Source: Acidobacteriota bacterium (GTDB taxonomy: Bacteria; Acidobacteriota; Vicinamibacteria; Vicinamibacterales; CAVVIG01). Taken from it: a stretch of DNA of 64,000 nucleotides. The stretch spans positions 1 through 64,000 of the forward strand of contig QHWJ01000236.1 of NCBI GenBank assembly GCA_003222535.1, read 5' to 3'. Shown piece after piece: positions 17,475-25,155 of this stretch. The notes under the pieces were generated by a model, which saw only the letters and a list, made by a program, of their open reading frames with translations, did not search any database and was not told the DNA's origin. Position numbers and translations under genes: made by a program. The number at the start of each line of letters is the position of its first letter. Positions within the stretch are counted from its first letter, which is position 1.

Positions 17475-18415
17475 TGACGAGCTACGCGTACTTCGATCGC
17501 GTGTTCGCGGTCCTGGATCGGAGCGCGTCTGTTCGAGATGATCCGGCGGCGACCACGCTGGCGTGCGTCGCGGGCCGGATCGAATTCAGGAACGTATCGT
17601 TCGCCTATGACGAGTCGGCCGGGGCGCTCTCCGGCATCGATCTGACGATCCAGCCAGGCATGGCGGTCGGCATTGTCGGACCGTCTGGCGCGGGCAAGAC
17701 GACGCTCGCGTCGCTGGTGATGCGGCTGTACGACCCGACGATCGGAACGGTGGCGGTCGACGGGGTTGACCTCCGGCGTGTGAGCCAGGCGTCACTGCGT
17801 GCGAACCTTGCCGTCGTGACGCAGGACACGTTTCTCTTCCACACGACCGTCCTCGAGAACCTGCGGTACGGCATGGCTTCGGCATCGCCGGCGGAGGTCG
17901 AGGATGCCGCGAGGCGCACCGAGATCCACGACACGATCGCCGCGCTGCCCGACGGCTACGACACCGTGGTCGGCGAACGGGGCTGTCGCTTCTCGGGCGG
18001 CGAGCGGCAGCGGTTGGCGCTCGCGCGGGCGATTGTGAAAGATCCCCGCATCCTCATCCTCGACGAGGCAACGAGCTCGCTCGACTCGGCCTCCGAGCGC
18101 CGCGTGCAGGAATCGCTCGCGCCGCTGCTTGCGGGACGCACCAGCCTGATCATCACGCACCGCCTCTCCACCATCCGCGACGCCGACCTCATCATCGTGC
18201 TGGACCAGGGGCGCATCGTCGAGCGTGGGACGCACGACCAGCTTCTCGCACAGCAGGGACGCTACGCCTGGCTCTGGCGGTCGCAGGCACGGCGGGAGGC
18301 GCGTCGCGAGACCTACGCGTTCCCGGGAGCCCGCCGCGCCAGGGGCGGCCGAGCAGTGACGGCGTCCGATCCGCTCGAGCTCGACCCGCCGGCCGCCGGC
18401 GTCGGGGAGCCATAG
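17459..18415 (+). pseudogene. ABC exporter, ATP-binding half (3' part of a frameshifted gene)
   Basis: A 318-residue open frame holding the end of the membrane domain (VDLMTSYAYFDRVFAVLDR) and the complete nucleotide-binding domain: Walker A GPSGAGKTT, Q-loop VVTQDTFLFH, signature FSGGERQRLALARA, Walker B ILILDEATSSLD and H-loop LIITHRLST. All ATPase motifs are intact, so loss of function rests only on the upstream frameshift. The C-terminal 45 residues are Arg/Ala/Pro-rich and extend past the usual end. ATG 17459 is unlikely to be a natural start. Confidence 0.75.
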
Positions 18416-18435
18416 GGGCTGCTGCGACAAAATCG

Positions 18436-18549
18436 CGTCTCGGTAGTGTCCAGCTCCAGCCGGACCCGACAGCCGTCATGGCTTATGGCTGAGGGCTAAT
18501 GGCTACGGTGAATGGTTGCGTCCATCAGACATCACCATCAGCCATGACG
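18436..18549 (+). repeat. TAGTGTCC and ATGGCTTATGGC repeat arrays
   Basis: TCGGTAGTGTCCAGCTCCAG at about 18440-18459 is a diverged copy of the GTGTCCGGCTTCAGCCGGAC element. It is followed by ATGGCTTATGGCTGAGGGC-type words at about 18478-18510 and their reverse complement (CCATCAGCCAT) at about 18524-18546. The block lies between the converging ABC exporter and ADOP permease genes. Confidence 0.75.
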
Positions 18550-18575
18550 AGAAACGGACCGTCCTGTTCCGGGTG

Positions 18576-21071
18576 TTATTCGTACCGCAGCGCGCTCATG
18601 GGATCCACCTGCGACGCGCGATGCGCGGGGATGAAGCCGGCGGCGAGCGCGACGAGCGTCAGCGACACGGCCGCGCCCGCGAGCGCGATCGGATCCGATC
18701 CCTGAAGCTGGAAGAGCAGCGACTGCGCCAGCTGGCCCAGACCGGCGGCCGCCGCGAGGCCGATGACGCCGCCCACCAGCACCATGACGCCGACCTGACG
18801 CATGACCATCGCGCGCACGCGTGACGGCGCCGCGCCGAGCGCCATCCGCAGCCCGATCTCCCGCGTGCGCTGCGACACCGTGTAGGCGAGCACGCCGTAG
18901 AGGCCGACCGCGGCGAGCAGCGTCGCCAGACACGCGAACGCCGCCGACAGCACGCTGATGAACCGATCGAGGAACACGTTGTCGCGCACCTGCTGCGGTA
19001 CCGTGCGCAGACGCTCGACCGGCAGCGTGCCGTCCAGTCGTGCCAGCGCCTTCGGGATGTTCACCATGAACGGTTCCGGATCGCCCGAGGTCCGCACGTA
19101 GAAGATGATTCCGCCGATCCGCTCGTCCTGACGGTACGGCAGGAAGAACTGCGGCGGGACCTCGCGCTTCACGTCGCTGTACTTCGCGTTCCGCGCGAAC
19201 CCCACGATCTCCATCGTCAGCCCGCCGGTGCGGCCATCATTGCCCATCCGCTTGCCGACGACGTCGCGTCCGAGGTTGAACTTCTTGGCGAACGCTTCGT
19301 TCACGACGGCGACTTTCGGCGTGGTGAGCGCGTCGCCGCGCGTGAAGTCGCGGCCCGCCAGCAGCGGGATGCCGAGCGTCGAGAAGTACCCCGGTCCCAC
19401 TTCGTTGTAGCGCGACCCGGTGTCGGTGTCCGGGCCCGCGTTGAAACCCTCCACCGACACGCTGCTGCCCCAATTGCTGCCGCTCAGCAGCGGCACCGTG
19501 GAGCTGGTGACGGCCGTGACGCCTGGCAGTGCGCCCAGTTCGTCCTCGACGCGCTCGAACAGCTGGCGCGACCGCTCCGGCGTGTAGCCATTCAGCTCCG
19601 GGGAAATCCGGAACATGATCACGTTGTCCGCCTTGACGCCCAGATCGACGCGGCTCACGTTGACCAGACTTCTGGTGAACAGCCCGGCCGACACGAGTAG
19701 TGCCATCGACAGCGCGATCTGCGCTGTCGCGAGCGAGGTTCGGAAGCGCGCCGCCGACCGCGTGCCAGACGGCTGACCGCTCTGCCCCTTCAACGCCGAG
19801 ACGAGATCGGGCCGCGTGCCGTGGAGCGCGGGAAACAGCCCGAAGAGCAGGCCCGTGCCGACGGCGAGCGCTCCGGCGAACAGCATGACGATCGGGTCGA
19901 TCTCGAAGGTGACCGTGTCGGTCGCCTCCCTCGGCAGCATCGCGGCCATCAGGTTCAGCGTCCACTTCGCAACGACGAGGCCGGCGACGCCGCCGAGGAG
20001 GGCGAGGAGGCACGACTCGCCGAGCAGCTGCCTGACGAGTTGCCCGCGGCCCGCGCCGATCGACAGGCGGACGGCCATCTCGCCGGCGCGCGCCGCGCCG
20101 CGCGCGAGCAGCAGGTTCGCGATGTTGGCGCACGCGATGAGCAGCACGAACGCCGTGACGCCGAGCAGGAGCGTGAGCGGCGCCTTCGCCTCGCGCGACA
20201 CGTTGCTCTGGCCGCGGCTGCCCGGCTCGACGAGCACCGGCCTCGCCTTGAAGCGCGCCAGCGTCTGCTCGCTCATCCCGGTCTGGAGCGGCGCCTCGAC
20301 GTCGTTGAGGATCGTGTGATACGGCGTCGCGAGCGCGGCGCGTGCCTGGCCGATCGACACGCCCGGCTTCAGACGCGCGAACAGGTACGCCCAGTAGCTG
20401 CGGCGGTTGTCGAAGCCTTTGAAGGGCTGCGAGAACCCGCGCATCGTGATCGGCGCGAACACCTCCGGCTTGACGCCCAGCGTGGTGCCGTCGAACCCGC
20501 GCGGCGCCACGCCGACAATCGTCATCGTCTGGCCGTTGACGGTGAGCGGCTGGTTCAGCACGTTCTGGTCCAGCGCGAAGCGTGTCTGCCAGTAGGCGTA
20601 GCTCAGCACAACGACATGCGATTCCCCCGGCGTGCGGTCGTCGTGGGGGTCGAGAAGCCGGCCAATCGCCGGCTTGAGACCCAGCACCGGGAAGTAGTTG
20701 CCCGATACGAGGAGGCCTTCGCCGTTTTGCGTCTGACCGCCCGACGCGAGGTTGGCGGCGAAGGTGACGTGCGCGGCGATCCCCGTGAAGGGCGTCTGTA
20801 TACGCTCCAGATCGCGGAACATCGCGTAGCTGAAGACCGTGTCGCAGTCGCCTGCCTGGCTGCACGACGTGCTGCCCGGCTTCGGTCCGGGCGCGGCGAG
20901 GTTGACCAGCCGGTTGGCCTCCGGCACCGGGAGCGGCCGTAGCAACAGCTGGTTGAAGAGTGAGAAAATGGCGGCGTTTGCGCCAATGCCGAGCGCCAGC
21001 GACACGATGGCGACCACCGTGACGAAGGGCGTCTTGACCAGCGCGCGAAGGGCGAGCTTCAGGTTGAGCAT
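18576..21071 (-). CDS. ADOP-type MacB/FtsX permease
   Basis: An 831-residue permease of the acidobacterial duplicated orphan permease (ADOP) type. It has a MacB periplasmic core after the first helix (VVAIVSLALGIGANAAIFSLFNQ; FSYAMFRDLERI), a central FtsX block (TAFVLLIACANIANLLLARG), a second periplasmic core and a final FtsX block (VLAYTVSQRTREIGLRMALG) ending in DPMSALRYE, the usual C-terminus. No ATPase gene is adjacent, as is normal for orphan members. The start at MLNLKLALRALVK matches the family; the longer frame to 21149 would overlap the divergent gene. Family members are thought to act in mechanotransmission or export; the substrate is unknown. Confidence 0.9.
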   Translation of the reverse strand: MLNLKLALRALVKTPFVTVVAIVSLALGIGANAAIFSLFNQLLLRPLPVPEANRLVNLAAPGPKPGSTSCSQAGDCDTVFSYAMFRDLERIQTPFTGIAAHVTFAANLASGGQTQNGEGLLVSGNYFPVLGLKPAIGRLLDPHDDRTPGESHVVVLSYAYWQTRFALDQNVLNQPLTVNGQTMTIVGVAPRGFDGTTLGVKPEVFAPITMRGFSQPFKGFDNRRSYWAYLFARLKPGVSIGQARAALATPYHTILNDVEAPLQTGMSEQTLARFKARPVLVEPGSRGQSNVSREAKAPLTLLLGVTAFVLLIACANIANLLLARGAARAGEMAVRLSIGAGRGQLVRQLLGESCLLALLGGVAGLVVAKWTLNLMAAMLPREATDTVTFEIDPIVMLFAGALAVGTGLLFGLFPALHGTRPDLVSALKGQSGQPSGTRSAARFRTSLATAQIALSMALLVSAGLFTRSLVNVSRVDLGVKADNVIMFRISPELNGYTPERSRQLFERVEDELGALPGVTAVTSSTVPLLSGSNWGSSVSVEGFNAGPDTDTGSRYNEVGPGYFSTLGIPLLAGRDFTRGDALTTPKVAVVNEAFAKKFNLGRDVVGKRMGNDGRTGGLTMEIVGFARNAKYSDVKREVPPQFFLPYRQDERIGGIIFYVRTSGDPEPFMVNIPKALARLDGTLPVERLRTVPQQVRDNVFLDRFISVLSAAFACLATLLAAVGLYGVLAYTVSQRTREIGLRMALGAAPSRVRAMVMRQVGVMVLVGGVIGLAAAAGLGQLAQSLLFQLQGSDPIALAGAAVSLTLVALAAGFIPAHRASQVDPMSALRYE

Positions 21072-21139
21072 GATGGTGAACGGATAGACGAGATTCAGGA
21101 GCCGATAGTTTGTGAGGCGCGCAAGGAATCGGCGGAGAT

Positions 21140-21697
21140 ATGACGCCAACGTTTTTCAAGTCACGGGCGGAGTTCCGGAAGTGGCTCGGGAAGCACCACG
21201 CCGCGGTCCGTGAGCTGTGGGTGGGCTTCTACAGGAAGAGCTCCGGCAAGTCCGGCATCACCTATCAGGATGCGGTCGACGAAGCGCTCTGCTTCGGCTG
21301 GATCGATGGTGTGAAGAAGCGCGTCGATGAATCGAGCTACATGCACCGGTTCACGCCGCGAAAGGCGGACAGCGTCTGGAGCGTGGTCAACACGAAGCGC
21401 GCGAAGGCGCTCGTCGAGCTCGGACTGATGGCGCCGCCCGGACTCCGGGCCTTCGAACGGCGCGATCGAAAGAAGACGAGGCAGTACTCGTACGAGCGAG
21501 AGAATCCCGTGTTCGATCCCGCTATCGAGCGCGCGTTCAAGGCGAACGCGCCGGCGTGGACGTTCTTTCGATCGCAGCCGCCCGGCTACCAGCGCCTCCT
21601 CACGTTCTGGATCATGGGTGCGAAGAAAGACGAGGCGCGGCTCCGCCGCCTGGCCGCGCTCGTCAAGATCTCGGCGGAAGGAAAGAGAATGCGATGA
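21140..21697 (+). CDS. YdeI/OmpD-associated family protein
   Basis: A 185-residue cytoplasmic protein matching the YdeI/OmpdA family. Landmarks are FKSRAEFRKWLGKHH, ELWVGFYRKSSGKSGI, YQDAVDEALCFGWIDG, MHRFTPRKADSVWSVVN and a C-terminal Arg/Lys-rich part. YdeI of enterobacteria is linked to resistance to bacteriocins and antimicrobial peptides, but the molecular activity is not known. Its stop overlaps the next start (ATGA at 21694-21697), so it is coupled to the acetyltransferase. Confidence 0.85.
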   Translation: MTPTFFKSRAEFRKWLGKHHAAVRELWVGFYRKSSGKSGITYQDAVDEALCFGWIDGVKKRVDESSYMHRFTPRKADSVWSVVNTKRAKALVELGLMAPPGLRAFERRDRKKTRQYSYERENPVFDPAIERAFKANAPAWTFFRSQPPGYQRLLTFWIMGAKKDEARLRRLAALVKISAEGKRMR

Positions 21698-22191
21698 CCG
21701 TGACGAGTCCGGCGCTCCGCATCGAGCAGGCAACCGAGCGCGACGTGCCGCTGATCCTGCGCCTGATCAAAGGGCTCGCCGAGTACGAGAAGCTCGCGCA
21801 CGAAGTGACCGCGACCGAGGAGGGGCTGCGTCAGACGCTCTTCGGACCGCGTCCCGCCGCCGAGGTCGTCATCGGCTACGCGGGAGACGCACCCGCCGGC
21901 CTGGCGCTGTTCTTTCCGAACTACTCGACGTTTCTCGGTAAGCCGGGCATCTACCTGGAGGACCTGTTCGTCCTGCCGGAGTGGCGCGGCCATGGGTTCG
22001 GCCGGGAGCTCCTCGCGCATCTCGCCACGCTGGCCGTCGAGCGCGGCTGCGGCCGTCTCGAATGGGTCGTGCTCAACTGGAACGAGCCGGCGATCAGGTT
22101 CTACGAGAAGCTCGGCGCGAAGTCGATGGACGAGTGGACGACGTTCCGCGTCACGGGAGACGCGCTGCACGCGCTGGCACGGCGGGCGTGA
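21694..22191 (+). CDS. GNAT N-acetyltransferase, diamine/thialysine type
   Basis: A 165-residue acetyltransferase. It begins LRIEQATERDVPLILRLIKG and carries the acetyl-CoA site as VLPEWRGHGFGRELLAHLA, then RLEWVVLNWNEPAIRFYEKLGA. The YSTFLGKPGIYLEDLFV segment and overall length match the spermidine/spermine (SAT1)-like and thialysine acetyltransferases, so a diamine or lysine-like substrate is likely. It starts inside the stop of the YdeI gene. Confidence 0.85.
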   Translation: MTVTSPALRIEQATERDVPLILRLIKGLAEYEKLAHEVTATEEGLRQTLFGPRPAAEVVIGYAGDAPAGLALFFPNYSTFLGKPGIYLEDLFVLPEWRGHGFGRELLAHLATLAVERGCGRLEWVVLNWNEPAIRFYEKLGAKSMDEWTTFRVTGDALHALARRA

Positions 22192-22525
22192 AGACCTGCC
22201 GCTCGCCGTCACGGCGACCCTGAAAGGGTCGTCCTACCATGTGAACCTGGGGTTCAACAAGGGCGCGACGCTTCCCGACCCCGCGGGGCTCCTGAAAGGC
22301 ACCGGGACGTCGGTGCGCCACGTCACCCTGAAGTCGCTCGACGACCTGAAGAGGCCGGAAATCTGCGCATATCTGCGCACGGCGCGGGCCTCGGCTGGGG
22401 AAAATGAGGCCTCCCGCCGCGGGTGCGGGGGGTCGTCTCGGCTGTGGTGAGAATCTACGCGCGGAAGCGCCGTCCGCGATAGAATGCACAATCGCCTGGC
22501 CGTCAGCCTTAAGCACGGAGGAACC
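22192..22525. other. Gene-free gap with a short hairpin
   Basis: No gene is supported here. A perfect 7-bp stem (CGACCCT at 22215-22221, AGGGTCG at 22225-22231, loop GAA) just after the GNAT stop could end transcription. The same word group (GCGACCCTGAAAGGG) recurs at 52831-52845 and, as a variant, at 55242-55265. Downstream, ATAGAATGC at about 22479 is a plausible -10 for the next gene, which has a normal GGAGG site. Confidence 0.5.
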
Positions 22526-23710
22526 ATGACTGTTTCGCGCCGGAGTTTCGTCAGTGGCGTCGCAACCGCACTCGGCTACATGGGAGTCGCACCGGAGGTC
22601 GATCTGTTCGCACAGACCCGCCGGCAGGGCGGCGCGGTTCCCGGCGCGCCCCGCACCCGCTCCGCGGTCGACGACTGGGATTCGTTCGCGAAACTCTCGA
22701 GCAACGAGAACTGCTGGGGCCCCCCCGAATCGGTGATGAAGGCGATGAACTCGGCGTGGAAGTACAGCAACCGCTACGGCTACCCGGATGGCAACCTCGT
22801 GCAGGAGATCGCCAGGCATCACGGCGTCAAGCCCGAGAACATCCTGTTGACCGCCGGCTCGGGCGAAGTGCTCGACGTCGTCGGCACCACGTTCCTGCCG
22901 GCTGGCAAGAAAGTGCTCGGCGTCGAGCCGACTTACAGCACGGTCTATCAGCACGCCACCAGCATCAAGACCACGGCGATCAAGCTGCCGCTCGGCAAGG
23001 ACTATCGCATCGATATTCCAGCGATGATCAAGGCGGCGAACGCGCAGGCCAGCCAGCTCGGGTTCGTGTACCTGTGCAACCCGAACAACCCCACCGGGTT
23101 GATCGTGACGAAGCAGGAAGTCAAGCAGCTCCTCGACGGCATCCCGCAGGGTATGCCGGTGCTCATCGACGAGGCCTATCATCATTTCGTCGAGGACCCG
23201 AATTACGCGACGTCGGTGCCGTACGTCCTCGAAGGACGGCCGGTCGTCATCGCGCGCACGTTCTCCAAGATCGCGGCGCTGGCGGGCATGCGGCTCGGCT
23301 ACGCGATTGCCTCCGCGGAGAATATCCAGAAGATGCGCCCGTACAGCATGGGCAGCATCAACGCGCTCGTGAAGTGGGGCGGCGTCGCCGCCCTCAAGGA
23401 CACCGCGTCCCAGGCGAGCGTGAAGAAGATGGTCGTCGATCTCCGCAAGAAGACGGCGGCCGATCTCACGGCCTACGGCTATGAGGTCATCCCGACGGAG
23501 ACCAACTTCTTCATGGTGCACATCGGCCGCGAGGTCGTGCCGGTCATCGAGGAGTTCCGTAGCAAAAAGGTGTTGGTCGGCCGGCCGTTCCCGCCGATGA
23601 CCCAGCACATGCGCGTCTCGATCGGCACGGCCGACGAGATGGCCCAGTTCATGACGGCGTTCAAGGAGATCTTCCCGGCCAAGGCGAGGAATACGGCTGC
23701 GGGGGTGTAG
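22526..23710 (+). CDS. Tat-exported aminotransferase, histidinol-phosphate aminotransferase-like
   Basis: A 394-residue fold-type I PLP enzyme with a twin-arginine signal (TVSRRSFVSGVATALGYMGV). The body resembles HisC-type aminotransferases: KLSSNENCWGPPESV, YGYPDG, LTAGSGEVLD, VYLCNPNNPTG, VLIDEAYHHF, and the PLP-binding Lys248 in RTFSKIAALAGMRLGYA; the last substrate-binding segment is MRVSIGTADEM. GGAGGA precedes ATG 22526 at a normal distance, which decides the start over ATG 22484. A HisC fold outside the cytoplasm is unexpected. Substrate unknown. A strong terminator follows. Confidence 0.85.
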   Translation: MTVSRRSFVSGVATALGYMGVAPEVDLFAQTRRQGGAVPGAPRTRSAVDDWDSFAKLSSNENCWGPPESVMKAMNSAWKYSNRYGYPDGNLVQEIARHHGVKPENILLTAGSGEVLDVVGTTFLPAGKKVLGVEPTYSTVYQHATSIKTTAIKLPLGKDYRIDIPAMIKAANAQASQLGFVYLCNPNNPTGLIVTKQEVKQLLDGIPQGMPVLIDEAYHHFVEDPNYATSVPYVLEGRPVVIARTFSKIAALAGMRLGYAIASAENIQKMRPYSMGSINALVKWGGVAALKDTASQASVKKMVVDLRKKTAADLTAYGYEVIPTETNFFMVHIGREVVPVIEEFRSKKVLVGRPFPPMTQHMRVSIGTADEMAQFMTAFKEIFPAKARNTAAGV

Positions 23711-23751
23711 AAAGTCGGAAGTCGGAAGTCAGAAGTCAGAAGTCAGAAGTT
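23711..23751 (+). repeat. GAAGTCGGAAGTCAGAA direct repeat
   Basis: Five to six copies of the 7-base word AGAAGTC/CGGAAGT run head to tail directly after the aminotransferase stop and in front of the terminator stem. The same word family, as an inverted pair, is at 25080-25134. Confidence 0.8.
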
Positions 23752-23753
23752 GG

Positions 23754-23784
23754 GGGCGGCGGTCGAAAGATCGCCGCCCTTTTT
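23754..23784 (+). terminator. Rho-independent terminator
   Basis: An 11-bp stem (GGGCGGCGGTC at 23754-23764 with GATCGCCGCCC at 23769-23779, one G-T pair) closed by a GAAA tetraloop and followed by TTTTTGTTGT. This is the clearest intrinsic terminator in the window and ends the Tat aminotransferase transcript. Confidence 0.9.
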
Positions 23785-23789
23785 GTTGT

Positions 23790-23852
23790 CTCGGTAGTGT
23801 CCGCTTCATTGTCGTCTCGGTAGTGTCCGCCTTCAGGCGGACCTGAGCTTGG
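23790..23852 (+). repeat. TCTCGGTAGTGTCCGC repeat pair
   Basis: TCTCGGTAGTGTCCGC occurs twice, at 23790-23806 and 23816-23831. The second copy continues as the palindrome TCCGCCTTCAGGCGGACC. This is the GTGTCCGGCTTCAGCCGGAC family found also at 18.4, 32.8, 35.96 and 41.12 kb. Confidence 0.75.
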
Positions 23853-24011
23853 CTGAATGAGCCGCGTCACGATAACGCTCGTGTTGGCTTGCTTAGCAGC
23901 CCGTGGTGAAACTCCATCGGCATTCGAGCGGCGCTGCATCCCGCCTGGCCGCGTTGCTCCTCCCTCAAATACTCCCGGTCGTCCGGGCGCATCGCCGCTC
24001 TCGGTGCAACG

Positions 24012-24206
24012 ATGGAATTACACTGCGGACTGCTGGCGCCACATCTGTCCGCGGCGCAGATGAATCGCATGGTGAAGCTGACCGAGCTCCAGAGCCTGGC
24101 CGAGCCTCTGGCGTTCTCGAATCCGTCTCTGGGCGTGAAGGGGACGATTCGGCCGATCCCCGGCGACCGGCTGCAGATCATTGTGATCCTTCCTCTGCTA
24201 GGCTGA
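24012..24206 (+). CDS. Small hypothetical protein, uncertain
   Basis: A 64-residue frame (starts MELHCGLLAPHLSAAQMNRM, ends RLQIIVILPLLG) whose TGA overlaps the ATG of the following acetyltransferase. I do not recognise it. The middle (GTIRPIPGDRLQIIV) looks protein-like, and the overlap suggests coupling, but there is no clear ribosome binding site and it may be the end of a decayed gene. Confidence 0.35.
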   Translation: MELHCGLLAPHLSAAQMNRMVKLTELQSLAEPLAFSNPSLGVKGTIRPIPGDRLQIIVILPLLG

Positions 24207-25099
24207 TGAGCGACGCGGGAGCCGTCCTCTTCGCCGACCTGGCGCTCGCGCGGCGCCTCGAGCGCGCCGAAGCTCTCAGCAATGCCCGCTTCGTCGAGGC
24301 CCGGGCGCGCCTGTTTCCCGAGAGCGGCGCCGGCTGGATCGCAGTCGCCGGCGCCTACGCGATGTTCGATGGGCCCTCGTCGCCGAGTACACAGACCTTC
24401 GGCCTCGGGATGTTTCAGGCGCCGACCTCCGCCGATCTGGACGAGCTCGAGGCGTTCTTCCGCGAGCGCGGTGCGCCGATTTTCCACGAAGTCAGCCCGC
24501 TCGCCGATGCCGCGGTCGTCCCGCTGTTGAGCGAGCGCGGCTATCAGCCGTTCGAATTCACGAGCGTGCTCTACCGCCCGATCGATCAGGCAGGCGTGAA
24601 GGCCACTACGCCTACGCCTGAAGATATCGCGCAGGCCTCGGCCGAAGGCGTCGCGCAGGCCTCGAGGCCTGCCTCGGTGCGCGTGCGGTTGATCGAAAAG
24701 GGCCAAGAAGATCTGTTCGCGCGGACGGCCGCCGCCGGATGGCATGAGTCGGGATTCGGTGACTTCATGCTGGAGTACGGTCGCGTCAACCTCGACACGC
24801 CGGGCCTGCGCCTGTTTATCGCGGATCTGGATGGGCAGCCAATCGCGACCGGCGCGTTGAACCTGTGCGAGGGCGTCGCGCATCTGGCTGGTGCCAGCAC
24901 GATCCCGCAGGGGCGCAAGCGCGGCGCGCAGCTGGCGCTGCTCGATCATCGGCTGCGCTATGCGGCCGCGCACGGATGCGACATCGCCTTGATGGGCGCG
25001 CCGCCCGGCAGCGGATCGCAGCGCAACGCCGAGCGCCACGGGTTCCGCATCGCCTACACCCGGATCAAATGGAAGCGGTCTCTGAAGTCTGAAGTCTGA
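24206..25099 (+). CDS. GNAT-family acetyltransferase, two-lobed
   Basis: A 297-residue protein. The N-terminal half (VLFADLALARRLERAEALSN, FRERGAPIFHEVSPLAD) is the donor lobe seen in two-domain GNAT proteins; the C-terminal half has the acetyl-CoA region ASTIPQGRKRGAQLALLDHR and GSGSQRNAERHGFRIAYTR. Between them a low-complexity stretch (ATTPTPEDIAQASAEGVAQA) is partly duplicated. The last six residues (SLKSEV) and the stop codon are encoded by the CTGAAGTCTGAAGTC repeat array. The start at ATG 24206 is preferred over the long frame from 23903, whose first 100 residues are Arg-rich non-coding translation. Confidence 0.75.
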   Translation: MSDAGAVLFADLALARRLERAEALSNARFVEARARLFPESGAGWIAVAGAYAMFDGPSSPSTQTFGLGMFQAPTSADLDELEAFFRERGAPIFHEVSPLADAAVVPLLSERGYQPFEFTSVLYRPIDQAGVKATTPTPEDIAQASAEGVAQASRPASVRVRLIEKGQEDLFARTAAAGWHESGFGDFMLEYGRVNLDTPGLRLFIADLDGQPIATGALNLCEGVAHLAGASTIPQGRKRGAQLALLDHRLRYAAAHGCDIALMGAPPGSGSQRNAERHGFRIAYTRIKWKRSLKSEV

Positions 25100-25134
25100 A
25101 GTCTGTTCAGACTTCAGACTTCAGACTTCGGGTT
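25079..25134 (+). repeat. CTGAAGTCTGAAGTC inverted repeat (hairpin)
   Basis: Three copies of CTGAAGT at 25082-25104 are followed at once by three reverse-complement copies (ACTTCAG) up to 25128, giving a near-perfect hairpin of more than 20 bp with almost no loop. The left arm codes the end of the GNAT protein. Confidence 0.9.
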
Positions 25135-25155
25135 TCTGTCATAATCGCGCGCCAT

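Noticed and set aside
19237..21159. 640-residue frame overlapping the ADOP permease on the same strand
   Set aside because: It is a shifted-frame translation, Arg/Gly-rich, while the 831-residue frame is a complete family member.
23903..24205. N-terminal extension of the GNAT protein up to 23903
   Set aside because: The extra 100 residues are Arg-rich with no family signal, while ATG 24206 matches the start of the domain.
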